Source: Candidatus Nitronereus thalassa (GTDB taxonomy: Bacteria > Nitrospirota > Nitrospiria > Nitrospirales > UBA8639). Taken from it: a stretch of 64,000 nt of DNA. Shown piece after piece: positions 9,602 to 17,814 of the stretch. Numbering within the stretch: position 1 is the first letter of the stretch; each line of letters opens with the position of its first letter. Where the stretch lies: assembly GCF_032191465.1 (NCBI RefSeq), contig NZ_JAQOUE010000001.1:3007501-3071500 (forward strand). Direction: 5' to 3'. The position numbers and the translations under genes are program-made. The notes under the pieces are model-generated. The model did not search any database. It was not told the origin of the DNA and saw only the letters and a list, made by a program, of their open reading frames with translations.

Positions 9602-9788
9602 GAGCTGTTAAGAGTCGGCCATATTCCTCACATCGTTTCATCGAATCTGCATATCATAATGCCTATTTTGTGGCTCAAAGATTTTTACAAATTTTCTTCT
9701 TCCGATACGAAATTCCTAAGCACTTTCTTGCTTGGACATGCGGACATCTTAGTGCTCAAAGGACTGAGGAACGAAAATGATTTCTGTT

Positions 9789-9999
9789 GTTACCGGAGCG
9801 TAACGTTGGTATAAGGAAGCCAAGGAAGCTAATGATGGAAAGAATCGGTCGGCGATGTTGGTAAGAACCCTTGTCGAACCGATTGCCCATTTATTTGGCT
9901 GGGAGGATCAAAGGCTCTTGGCCTAGGGACTGGGAACAGGACATGCCAACCAGAGGCTGATCGAATATTTGATTCGAAGCACTCGGTTGGCTTTTTTTT
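9789..9999 (+). ncRNA. Candidate structured leader or small RNA before the Mrp operon
   Basis: The 458-base gap between nhaR and mrpE contains no credible gene but several hairpins in a row. GTTAC/GTAAC closes a 6-base loop at 9789-9804. A long arm pairs 9843-9855 (AATCGGTCGGCGA) with 9871-9884 (TTGTCG, a one-base bulge, ACCGATT), with an inner GGT-AAGA-ACC at 9860-9869. A two-tier terminator hairpin follows at 9945-9999. A hairpin series ending in a terminator about 60 bases before the first gene is the layout of a riboswitch or attenuator, but an independent small RNA or simply the nhaR 3' region are possible. I do not recognise it as a known class. The remainder of the gap (9602-9788 and 10000-10059) shows only a small GGGAT/ATCCC hairpin at 10027-10039 next to the mrpE ribosome site. 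Confidence 0.45.
9945..9999 (+). terminator. Intrinsic terminator between nhaR and mrpE
   Basis: GCCAACC (9945-9951) pairs with GGTTGGC (9985-9991); a GAG/CTC pair and an inner TCGAA/TTCGA (9961-9965, 9973-9977) extend the stem, and eight T residues follow at once. This is a textbook rho-independent terminator on the plus strand. It either ends nhaR transcription or serves as the switchable terminator of a leader for the Mrp operon. Confidence 0.8.
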
Positions 10000-10059
10000 A
10001 GGAACTCGAATTTAGGTCAATTTTTTGGGATAAGATCCCAGGAAAATATACGGCCAAAC

Positions 10060-10554
10060 ATGAGACCAATTTCTTCTCAATTCCTTTTTCTAAAAACCCT
10101 TGCCTTATTTGTTGTGTGGATCATGCTGTCGGGATCTTTTGATCCCATCCATTTGGGATTGGGATTTGCCCTATCCTTTTTGGTGGCCTGGCTGAATTCT
10201 GGGCATTCTCCGTTCGTTCCTCGGTTTCGCTTATGGGGAAAGATCCTTTGGTATCTCCCCTGGCTCTTCATCCGCATCGTGCAGAGTAGTCTACATGTGA
10301 CAAGGTTGATCCTTGACCCACGCCTTCCCATTCATCCAAGGCTGATTCAATACACGTCAACCCTCCGAGAACCTCCGGCGGTGGTGTTGTTGGGTAATTC
10401 TATTACCTTGACGCCAGGGACGATTACGGCAGAGGTGAATGGCAATGTCCTTTTGGTCCATGCCTTGGATGAATTGTCGGCTCAGGATGTGACGAGCGGA
10501 CGTATCGAATCAAAAATCGCTGAAGTATTCAAGGAAGAGGTAGGGAGATCATGA
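10060..10554 (+). CDS. mrpE: Mrp antiporter subunit E
   Basis: A 164-residue membrane protein of the MrpE/MnhE family: an N-terminal pair of membrane helices, a PWLFIRIVQSSLHVTRLI segment typical of the family, and a soluble C-terminal part with LGNSITLTPGTITAEV (about residues 111-126). MrpE belongs to the small subunits of the multi-subunit sodium/proton antiporter and is needed for full activity. It is the first gene of a nine-gene operon and overlaps mrpF by 4 bases. The ribosome site is weak (AGGA about 15 bases before the ATG), and a small hairpin lies next to it, which may matter for control. Confidence 0.92.
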   Translation: MRPISSQFLFLKTLALFVVWIMLSGSFDPIHLGLGFALSFLVAWLNSGHSPFVPRFRLWGKILWYLPWLFIRIVQSSLHVTRLILDPRLPIHPRLIQYTSTLREPPAVVLLGNSITLTPGTITAEVNGNVLLVHALDELSAQDVTSGRIESKIAEVFKEEVGRS

Positions 10555-10817
10555 GAGATTTCTTTCTTTTTGTCATGGTGGTATTGACTGGACTGATCGG
10601 CGTCTATCTCTATCGCGTGCTTCAGGGGCCGACGATTTTCGATCGTGTGTTAGGACTGAATGGCATATCCACCAAGGCAATCATTTTATTGGTCGTCATT
10701 GGAATGGTCTATGATCGGGCTGAAATGTTTGTGGATATTTCCACAGGCTATGCCCTTTTGAATTTAGTCGGGGCTCTCGCCGTGGCCAAATTTCTTGAAC
10801 AAAAGGGATTACCGTAG
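10551..10817 (+). CDS. mrpF: Mrp antiporter subunit F
   Basis: An 88-residue protein with three membrane helices. The family features RVLQGPTIFDRVLGLN and DISTGYALLNLVGALAVAKFLE are present. MrpF is one of the small hydrophobic subunits of the Mrp complex. It starts within the mrpE stop (ATGA) and ends one base before the mrpG ATG, so translation is coupled on both sides. Confidence 0.93.
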   Translation: MRDFFLFVMVVLTGLIGVYLYRVLQGPTIFDRVLGLNGISTKAIILLVVIGMVYDRAEMFVDISTGYALLNLVGALAVAKFLEQKGLP

Positions 10818-10818
10818 C

Positions 10819-11118
10819 ATGGAAATACTGTCGATGGTGTTGATCCTGTTAGGATTATTTTTTCTTGTTGTTGCGGCCATTGGGGTAGTGCGATTACCAG
10901 ATGTGTTTTCTCGCTCGCATGCGGTTTCATTGACAGACTCACTTGGGGCGTTTTTGCTGTTAACCGGTCTGGCATTACATGAAGGATCGACCGTGAATTT
11001 TTTCAAAATTCTTGCGGTGTTGGCCCTGCTGTATCTACAAAATCCGGTGATTTCTCATGCGACGCTTCGGGCCGCGGTTCGCGCCGGGTTGAAACCGTGG
11101 GATGGAGAAAAACGATGA
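10819..11118 (+). CDS. mrpG: Mrp antiporter subunit G
   Basis: A 99-residue protein with three membrane helices and the MrpG/PhaG signature GVVRLPDVFSRSHAVSLTDS (about residues 23-42). The ATG at 10819 lies one base after the mrpF stop; an in-frame TTG at 10795 inside mrpF would lengthen it by 8 residues and is less likely. Its 3' end overlaps the following gene by 4 bases. Confidence 0.92.
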   Translation: MEILSMVLILLGLFFLVVAAIGVVRLPDVFSRSHAVSLTDSLGAFLLLTGLALHEGSTVNFFKILAVLALLYLQNPVISHATLRAAVRAGLKPWDGEKR

Positions 11119-11657
11119 CGTTTAGTTTCGAAATTCCCCTGCTCCTTCTTCTGCTCGTCACCGCGGCTGGTGCGATTTTAGTGAAAGATTTGATGAGTGC
11201 TATTTTATTATTAGGCTCCTATGGATTTTGTCTTTCGTTGGTCTGGGCATGGCTGGGAGCCGTGGATGTCGCGTTCGTCGAGGCCGTGGTCGGCGCAGGG
11301 TTAGCGACCGTGCTGTTTCTTCTTACGTTGTTTGGGACTGCTCCGAAAGATGGGCGGCTTCGTCGACCACCGCCCCCCATCGCGGTGCTTATCGGCCTAC
11401 CTCTTCTTGGGGCCCTGATGTTATACGCGGCGAACGATCTGCCAACATTCGGGGATCCCAATTCTCCTTCAAATTCTTATGTGTCGCCAGTTTATTTAGA
11501 ACGCAGTTACTTAGACACCAAGACTCCGAACGTAGTGACTGCGGTATTAATGGATTATCGGTCTTTGGATACCATGGTGGAAACCGTGGTGATTTTTACG
11601 GCGGGACTCGTCTGTGCTTTATTATTGCGGAGAAAATCTCATGGTACGTCCTCATGA
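11115..11657 (+). CDS. DUF4040/MbhD plus MbhE-like subunit (detached MrpA C-terminus)
   Basis: A 180-residue membrane protein. The first half (LVKDLMSAILLLGSYGF through VDVAFVEAVVGAGLATVLFL) is the DUF4040/MbhD domain. The second half (TPNVVTAVLMDYRSLDTMVE, about residues 139-158) is the MbhE-like segment found at the MrpA C-terminus or MrpB N-terminus. In classical Mrp operons these parts are fused to the large NuoL-like MrpA; here they are a separate gene and the NuoL-like part is encoded last but one in the operon. The ATG at 11115 overlaps the mrpG stop (ATGA); a GTG at 11097 is less likely. It overlaps mrpB by 17 bases. Confidence 0.85.
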   Translation: MTFSFEIPLLLLLLVTAAGAILVKDLMSAILLLGSYGFCLSLVWAWLGAVDVAFVEAVVGAGLATVLFLLTLFGTAPKDGRLRRPPPPIAVLIGLPLLGALMLYAANDLPTFGDPNSPSNSYVSPVYLERSYLDTKTPNVVTAVLMDYRSLDTMVETVVIFTAGLVCALLLRRKSHGTSS

Positions 11658-12093
11658 CAGTATTATTGTTCAATCTTTAGGCCGATTTCTCATTCCGGTC
11701 ATCCAAATTTTTGGGTTGTATGTGCTGGTGTTTGGTCAATATGGACCAGGTGGCGGATTTGTGGGCGGTGTGATTCTGGGCACGAGCATGATTTTAGCCA
11801 TTCTTATTTTTGGTCACGATGCCTCACGGAGCCGCATAGCTAAAAAATTGTTGCATGGGGATGGAGTCGGCATGCTGATTTATGCAGGGGTTGGGGGCTT
11901 GTGTCTTATTGGAGGAGGGGAATTTTTAAATTATGGCAATTTGGAAATCCCCGGTATGGAAACCGCCACGCGACGTTTTATTGGAATTCTGTTGACCCAA
12001 ATTGGTGTGGCCGCCGATGTGGCCGTAACCGCCATTTCCATTGTTTTGAGTTTATCCGACCAGGATATCATTGAGGATTCTGCCAATGGCTGA
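11641..12093 (+). CDS. mrpB: Mrp antiporter subunit B
   Basis: A 150-residue membrane protein of the MnhB family with four helices. FGQYGPGGGFVGGVILGTSM (about residues 34-53) is the family hallmark. I chose the ATG at 11641 (MVRPHDSII), which fits family N-termini; frames reaching further upstream lie deep inside the previous gene. It overlaps the previous gene by 17 bases and mrpC by 8 bases. Confidence 0.92.
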   Translation: MVRPHDSIIVQSLGRFLIPVIQIFGLYVLVFGQYGPGGGFVGGVILGTSMILAILIFGHDASRSRIAKKLLHGDGVGMLIYAGVGGLCLIGGGEFLNYGNLEIPGMETATRRFIGILLTQIGVAADVAVTAISIVLSLSDQDIIEDSANG

Positions 12094-12463
12094 AGTATTG
12101 TCGTCGATTTTTTACCGACCAAATTTTCTCACCTTTGTCATTATTTTTCTTTGGGGTTTCTACATTATGGTCACCCGATTCAATTTGGTGAAAAAACTGG
12201 TGGGCATGTATCTTGTTCAAACCAGCGTCATTTTTTTTCTCGTCTCCACCAGTGCTAAAAACGGGGGGACGGTTCCCGTCCTTCTTTCCACGACAGAACC
12301 CGTTCAGGCGATTCAGTATACCAATCCCCTCCCTCATGTATTGACGCTCACGGCGATTGTCGTGGGTGTGGCGACCTTGGGGGTGTCCTTGGCGTTGGCA
12401 GCGGCGATTTACCGAACCTATGGTAGTCTCGACGAAGAAGAAATTTTAAAAAAATTAGAATGA
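12086..12463 (+). CDS. mrpC: Mrp antiporter subunit C (NuoK-like)
   Basis: A 125-residue three-helix protein of the NuoK/MnhC family, with KLVGMYLVQTSVIFFLV and NPLPHVLTLTAIVVGVATLG, the helices that carry the functional region in NuoK. The loop between helices two and three (TSAKNGGTVPVLLSTTEP) is slightly longer than in NuoK, as is normal for MrpC. ATG at 12086 inside the mrpB end; stop overlaps mrpD by 4 bases. Confidence 0.92.
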   Translation: MAEVLSSIFYRPNFLTFVIIFLWGFYIMVTRFNLVKKLVGMYLVQTSVIFFLVSTSAKNGGTVPVLLSTTEPVQAIQYTNPLPHVLTLTAIVVGVATLGVSLALAAAIYRTYGSLDEEEILKKLE

Positions 12464-13929
12464 TTCACCAACTTCCCGTTCTGCTGTTTCTGCTTCCCCT
12501 CTTTGCGGCAATTTCAATGCCGGTGGTGTGTCTGCGGCATAATGAACGATGTGTGCCAATTGCCTTGTCGGTGTCCACCGTCATGGTGCTGTTGTCAATC
12601 CTCAATCTAGTCATGGTCTTGAAGTATGGGGAAGTGCGGTATGCGTTCAGCGGGTGGGCCCCGCCCCTGGGGATTGAATGGGTGGCCGATGGTCTCGCGA
12701 GTCTGATGTTGGTGGCGTTGTCCTTTCTGGGACTTGTGACGCTGTTGTTTTCTCGTGCAACGGTTCCGACGGACCTGGGCCATGGGGTCGTGTATTTTTA
12801 TACCCTGATTCTTTTGTTGATCTCGGCGTTAACCGGGATTGTATTTGCGGGCGACCTCTTTAATCTTTTCGTGTTTTTAGAGGTCGCGGCTTTGGCGAGT
12901 TATGGTCTGGTGGGCGTGTCCGGCGGACGAGCGTTAGTGGCGGCCTTTCGCTATCTCATTTTAGGAACTTTGGGAGCTTCGTTCTATTTATTGGGCGTAG
13001 GTTATTTTTATGCGGCGACTGGAACCCTCAATATGGCGGATATCTCGGAGCAGTTGCCATATTTATTGACCTCCAAAGCCGTAGTGGGTGGCCTCCTATT
13101 TATGTTCATTGGCCTGAGCATCAAAATGGCGCTAGTGCCACTCCATGGATGGTTGCCGGATGCGTATACCTATGCGCCGGAATCGGTGTCCCCCATTCTG
13201 GCTTCCCTCATGACGAAAGTGGCTCTATTCGGTTGGATTCGAATTATCTTTTGGGTCTTGGGAGCAGATGCCGTCGTCTATCATATCCCCATTCTCTTGA
13301 TGATCAACACCCTCGGCATCCTGGCCGCGGTCATCGGAGCCTTTCTGGCATTAACCCAAAATGATGTGAAGCGAATGTTTGCCTATGGCGGCATCTCCCA
13401 TATCGGAATCATTCTTATTGGCGTGAGTCAAGGAAACCGAACCGGATTTGCGGGGGGAGTTTTCTATTTGCTGAATGATGCCATTATGCAAGCTGCGCTG
13501 TTTTTTTTGGCTGGGCTGGCCGTGGTGCAATATGGCGTGCGAGGGGTGGACGATTTATGGAAATTGCGCGGTCAGTCGGGCTGGATCACCGGAGGATTTA
13601 TTATTGCGGCGATGTCGATGATTGGGCTTCCTCCAACCGGCGGATTTTTTGGCAAATGGTACATCATATTGGGATCGCTGGAGGCTAATAATTATCTGGC
13701 GGTAGGAGCGGTGCTCCTCTCCACGGTGTTGACCCTAGCCTACTTTGTCAAACTATTTGAGCGATTGTTTCGGGAGCCTCCAGGCGCTTCCGACCTCCCC
13801 TGGAAAACGATGCCTCTACCTATTCAATGGAGTTTGGGCGTGGTGTCGGTGGTCATGATTGCGTTGGGCGTGTGGAGTGATCCCATCGTGGGATTCTTAC
13901 TGAGTAAGACATTGCCGATGGGACTGTAA
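12460..13929 (+). CDS. mrpD: Mrp antiporter subunit D (antiporter-like)
   Basis: A 489-residue antiporter-like subunit with about 14 membrane helices. The functional core is intact: an acidic helix (LFNLFVFLEVAALASYG), PLHGWLPDAYTYAPESVSP, LMTKVALFGWIRI with the membrane lysine, and LTQNDVKRMFAYGGISHIG. MrpD is one of the two ion-translocating large subunits of the Mrp antiporter. The start overlaps mrpC by 4 bases and the next gene follows after 6 bases. Confidence 0.92.
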   Translation: MIHQLPVLLFLLPLFAAISMPVVCLRHNERCVPIALSVSTVMVLLSILNLVMVLKYGEVRYAFSGWAPPLGIEWVADGLASLMLVALSFLGLVTLLFSRATVPTDLGHGVVYFYTLILLLISALTGIVFAGDLFNLFVFLEVAALASYGLVGVSGGRALVAAFRYLILGTLGASFYLLGVGYFYAATGTLNMADISEQLPYLLTSKAVVGGLLFMFIGLSIKMALVPLHGWLPDAYTYAPESVSPILASLMTKVALFGWIRIIFWVLGADAVVYHIPILLMINTLGILAAVIGAFLALTQNDVKRMFAYGGISHIGIILIGVSQGNRTGFAGGVFYLLNDAIMQAALFFLAGLAVVQYGVRGVDDLWKLRGQSGWITGGFIIAAMSMIGLPPTGGFFGKWYIILGSLEANNYLAVGAVLLSTVLTLAYFVKLFERLFREPPGASDLPWKTMPLPIQWSLGVVSVVMIALGVWSDPIVGFLLSKTLPMGL

Positions 13930-13935
13930 TCTTTC

Positions 13936-16026
13936 ATGTCTGTTTTTGTGTTTATCCCGCTTCTGCCGTTATTGGCCTCGCTTGCCTTGGTGGTGGGGGG
14001 ACGACGGTGGGGAGACCAGGGCCATCGAATCGCCATTCCTGCGATGGGGTTGTCGTTTGCTCTGTCGGTGGGAGCCTTTCTCGAGATATTGAATCATGGC
14101 CCAATCTCCATTCCTCTCTATCAGCTCCTTCAGTCGGGTCCGCTTGCCATTCAGGTTGGGCTGTATCTTGATCAACTGACCGTCTTGCTGTTGTTGTTAG
14201 TCACTGGGGTCAGCGGTGTGGTGCACGTCTTCTCTTCACGCTACATGATTGGGGATCCTCGGTACAATCGGTTTTTTGCCGTGATCTCCTTCTTTACCTT
14301 TTGCATGTTGATGTTGGTGATGAGCAGTAATCTGCTGATCATGTTCGTGTTTTGGGAGATGATGGGGCTGTGCTCCTATTTGCTGATTTCTCATTGGGCT
14401 CAACGGACTCCTGCCGTTCAAGCCGCGACGAAGGCCTACTTGGTGAATGCCATTGCGGATGTGGGGCTGGGTTTTGGCATCATCCTGACCTTTGCCACCT
14501 TTGGAACGCTTGATATTCCTACTATTTTGGCGCAGGCGGAAAGTGTGAAAGACCAGACGGTCAATATTTTGGGGTGGATGGGTGGAGACTTTCAGATCCA
14601 TCCGGTGACTGTCATTCCCTTCTTTTTATTCATGGGGGCGATGGGCAAGTCCGCCCAAATGCCTTTTCATGTCTGGTTACCGTTTGCCATGGAGGCTCCG
14701 ACACCGGTATCGGCCTTGATTCATGCCGCGACCATGGTCAATGCGGGTCCCTTTCTGTTAGTGCGTCTGAGCCCACTCCTAGTCCTTTCACCATCGGCGA
14801 TGAACTTTATCGCGGTCGTGGGTGCGGTGACGGCCTTATTTGCGGCGATGGTGTCCATGACCCAATCGGATATCAAAAAGAACCTGGCCTATTCTACGAT
14901 TAGTCAAATTGGGTTTATGATCATGACGTGTGGGATTGGCGCCTTCGTGGCTGCAATTTTTCATTTATTAGCGCATGGATGTTTAAAAGCGTTTTTGTTT
15001 TTGTCTACTGGCAATGCATTGCGAGCTGTGCAGTCCCATCACCATGGTGAGCCGCAATCGGACCTACCTACAAAAGAAAAAACATGGCTTTCCCTTGGCG
15101 CGTTGATGCTGGCCTGCCTGCCACCGTTTGTGATTTTCTCTGGGCCGTATGAGGTCTTGTGGGCGGCACAGGGGTTTGCGTCCGCTCGAACGGTATTTTG
15201 GGTCATGGGATTGCTGACGGTCTTTTTTACGGCGGTGTATATCTACCGTGGCATTTGGTCTCTGTTCCGGGTTGGTCTAAGCATGCGGGATCGTGAAACA
15301 GGAATCGCGAAACCAGCAGGCCCGCGGTTGTTCTCTCCTTCCCATTTGTTGATGGTGTTGGCGAGTGGGGGAGTGATGGGCGCAATTCTCATGGGGATCT
15401 GGTCTTGGTTCGTTCAATTTTTGACTCCGGCTCTCGCGTTGCCTCCTTCATCGGTTCCGGGAATTGTTACTCCCACAGAAGGGATGGTGTGGATAGTCGG
15501 GCCGTTGGGGGTTGCGGTGCTTGGATGGATTTATGCGTATTCTCGACCGTCCGTGTCATACAAACATGGTGACACCGAGTCTGAGTGGAAAAGAGCGGCG
15601 TATGTGCTTTTCCTCAATAAAGGATATTTCGATGAAATATATGAGGCATATCTTGTTCGTCCGACCCTACGATTCTCGCATTGGCTTTGGCGTCGCATTG
15701 ATGTTCAGGGTGTGGATGGCATCGTGTATGGGCTGGCAACCGTCTCGCTCCGGTTGGCCAGGTGGCTTTGGCAGGTGGTCGACCTCAAGGGCATTGATCG
15801 TTTAACGATTAATATCGGCAGGCAAAGTGTCACCCTCGGACAATGGCTTTGGGAACTAATTGATATTCGTGGGTTAGGAAAAACCATGGATCAGGTAGGA
15901 GTCAGCGCGGATGCGACGGGGCAGTATTTAGATGAAGTCGGGCCTCGTACGTTGCAACATCATTTGCTCGTGATGATTTTTTGGTTGGTGCTCGCCATTG
16001 CCCTGCTCTATATACTGGTGAAATAG
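13936..16026 (+). CDS. NuoL-like large subunit of the Mrp operon
   Basis: A 696-residue NuoL/ND5/MrpA N-domain protein. Motifs: LFWEMM-type acidic helix (VFWEMMGLCSYLLISHW), MGKSAQMPFHVWLPFAMEAP, TPVSALIHAATMVNAG and DIKKNLAYSTISQIG, all typical of an active antiporter-like subunit. The C-terminal part differs from MrpA: it has no DUF4040 domain but instead three units of exactly 27 residues beginning WLW at about residues 583, 610 and 637 (WLWRRIDVQGVD, WLWQVVDLKGID, WLWELIDIRGLG), then a final membrane helix. This resembles the lateral-helix region of NuoL. Together with the separate DUF4040 gene it replaces MrpA. A gap of 108 bases without a gene separates it from the NuoM-like gene. Confidence 0.88.
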   Translation: MSVFVFIPLLPLLASLALVVGGRRWGDQGHRIAIPAMGLSFALSVGAFLEILNHGPISIPLYQLLQSGPLAIQVGLYLDQLTVLLLLLVTGVSGVVHVFSSRYMIGDPRYNRFFAVISFFTFCMLMLVMSSNLLIMFVFWEMMGLCSYLLISHWAQRTPAVQAATKAYLVNAIADVGLGFGIILTFATFGTLDIPTILAQAESVKDQTVNILGWMGGDFQIHPVTVIPFFLFMGAMGKSAQMPFHVWLPFAMEAPTPVSALIHAATMVNAGPFLLVRLSPLLVLSPSAMNFIAVVGAVTALFAAMVSMTQSDIKKNLAYSTISQIGFMIMTCGIGAFVAAIFHLLAHGCLKAFLFLSTGNALRAVQSHHHGEPQSDLPTKEKTWLSLGALMLACLPPFVIFSGPYEVLWAAQGFASARTVFWVMGLLTVFFTAVYIYRGIWSLFRVGLSMRDRETGIAKPAGPRLFSPSHLLMVLASGGVMGAILMGIWSWFVQFLTPALALPPSSVPGIVTPTEGMVWIVGPLGVAVLGWIYAYSRPSVSYKHGDTESEWKRAAYVLFLNKGYFDEIYEAYLVRPTLRFSHWLWRRIDVQGVDGIVYGLATVSLRLARWLWQVVDLKGIDRLTINIGRQSVTLGQWLWELIDIRGLGKTMDQVGVSADATGQYLDEVGPRTLQHHLLVMIFWLVLAIALLYILVK

Positions 16027-16134
16027 CGAATGGAACGGTTGGCGTAAAACCTGGGTGATGTAGAAAAATGGGAATTTCGGTACATTATTTTCGCATAAAA
16101 TCTGGCTTCTCAAGCAAGTCTGAATAGGCATTCC

Positions 16135-17640
16135 ATGACCGTGTTTGCCGATCACATGATTAGTTGGTTGATAGCTCTTCCCTTTATCGGAATGGGCCTT
16201 CTGGCGTTTTTCCGTGATGAAGAGATGATTCGACGTGCGGCGTTGGTTATCACGATGATCGAGTTTGGTCTGGGGGTTGTGTTGTGTCTTCGGTTTGATT
16301 ACCAAGACTCCGGCATGCAGTTTCTTGAGCGCATGGCATGGATGCCCACGTTCAATATCCACTATGCGGTAGGGGTTGATGGGATCAGTATTCTTTTGGT
16401 GTTTCTCACCACCTTGCTTTGTCCCTTGTGTATCTTATGTTCATGGAATTCGATCACGACCAGAGTTCGTGCCTTCATGATGCTCATCCTGTTAGTTGAA
16501 GGCGCCATGATTGTGGTGTTTACAGCTCTCGATTTATTTCTATTTTTCATGTTGTGGGAACTCACGATGATTCCCATGTATTTCCTGATCATATTATGGG
16601 GGGGACCAAATCGGATCGCCGCAGGGATAAAATTCGTCTTGTATAGCCTTACCGGGAGCCTAATGTTGCTGCTTGGTATTCTCGGGCTTTTCCTGGAAGG
16701 GGGGCATACGTTTGATATTCTTGCCCTCGGTCAACATACGTATTCCTCCAAGGTGCAATTCTGGATTTTCTTAGCGCTGTTCTTGGGGTTTGCCATAAAA
16801 ATGCCCATGGTGCCGTTTCATACTTGGTTGCCGGATGCGCATTCCGAAGCGCCGACGGCCGGCAGTGTGATTCTGGCTGGTGTCTTACTGAAAATGGGAG
16901 GGTACGGATTTCTTCGATTTTGCCTCCCAATTTTTCCTGAAGCCTCTGCCCTATTTGCTCCGTACATTTTATGGTTGTCCGTGTTGGCGATTGTGTACGG
17001 CGGGTACATGGCCCTGGCGCAAACCGATCTCAAAAAACTGGTTGCGTATTCTTCGGTGTCCCATATGGGGTTTGTGACCCTAGGAATTTTTGTCTTCAAT
17101 AGCCAGGGCATCCAAGGGGCTATTTTGCAAATGTTTAATCATGGCATTACCACGGGAGCGTTATTTCTTTCCGTGGGACAATTGTATGACCGAACCCATA
17201 GCCGCGCGATCGGTGACTACGGTGGCTTGCATAAACCCATGCCAAAATTCGTGGCGTTCTTTTTCTTGTTTTCTGTGGCCTCCTTTGGGCTGCCCGGCAC
17301 CTGTAATTTTATCGGAGAATTTTTAGTCTTGGTGGGAACGTCTTACACAAGTTTTGCCATGGTTCTCCTGTCCATGGGGGGCATTGTCCTGGCCGCAGCC
17401 TACATGCTGTGGATGTTGCAGCGAGTCACGTTAGGTGAGCCGAATACTAAAGCGGCGGGACTTCTTCCGGATCTGAATCGTCGGGAATTGGTGACTGTGA
17501 CTCCCTTGGCTATTCTAGTGTTGGTGATTGGATTGTATCCTGGTCCTTTGATGGAAATGATGGATGCGAGCGTGACCCAATTGGTGAACCAAGTGGGGGG
17601 CGTCCAACTCGCGCTTCATTCTCAAGACTTCCAGCCTTGA
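16135..17640 (+). CDS. NuoM-like large subunit of the Mrp operon
   Basis: A 501-residue NuoM/ND4-family protein of ordinary length with about 14 helices. It shows LFFMLWELTMIPMYF with the key glutamate, PFHTWLPDAHSEAPTAGS, GVLLKMGGYGFLRF and QTDLKKLVAYSSVSHMG with the key lysines, and QLYDRTHSRAI, the NuoM loop. No other complex I genes are present, so it most likely serves the Mrp-like complex as an additional ion-translocating subunit; orphan complex I use is the alternative. It ends the operon; the 174 bases after it hold a CCCCAT/ATGGGG hairpin (17698-17719) without a T-run. Confidence 0.88.
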   Translation: MTVFADHMISWLIALPFIGMGLLAFFRDEEMIRRAALVITMIEFGLGVVLCLRFDYQDSGMQFLERMAWMPTFNIHYAVGVDGISILLVFLTTLLCPLCILCSWNSITTRVRAFMMLILLVEGAMIVVFTALDLFLFFMLWELTMIPMYFLIILWGGPNRIAAGIKFVLYSLTGSLMLLLGILGLFLEGGHTFDILALGQHTYSSKVQFWIFLALFLGFAIKMPMVPFHTWLPDAHSEAPTAGSVILAGVLLKMGGYGFLRFCLPIFPEASALFAPYILWLSVLAIVYGGYMALAQTDLKKLVAYSSVSHMGFVTLGIFVFNSQGIQGAILQMFNHGITTGALFLSVGQLYDRTHSRAIGDYGGLHKPMPKFVAFFFLFSVASFGLPGTCNFIGEFLVLVGTSYTSFAMVLLSMGGIVLAAAYMLWMLQRVTLGEPNTKAAGLLPDLNRRELVTVTPLAILVLVIGLYPGPLMEMMDASVTQLVNQVGGVQLALHSQDFQP

Positions 17641-17814
17641 TTTTTTCAGATAGCCTTCTTTTGCGATGCACCTTGTTTTCTGCCCATTTCCCTTTTTCCC
17701 CATGTGGATTCGAATGGGGTGGGGGCATTTCTACTGAACATCATGAAATATTTGTCAAGTGAAAAATAAGGCAGACCTTGACTTGTGAATCTCAGGGCCT
17801 TATTAATTTAGTGT

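Noticed and set aside
9598-9780. A 60-codon plus-strand frame after nhaR
   Set aside because: It has no recognisable pattern and overlaps the nhaR stop; the region looks like 3' untranslated or leader sequence.
17698-17719. CCCCAT/ATGGGG hairpin as terminator of the Mrp operon
   Set aside because: No T-run follows on the plus strand, so evidence is too weak to call a terminator.
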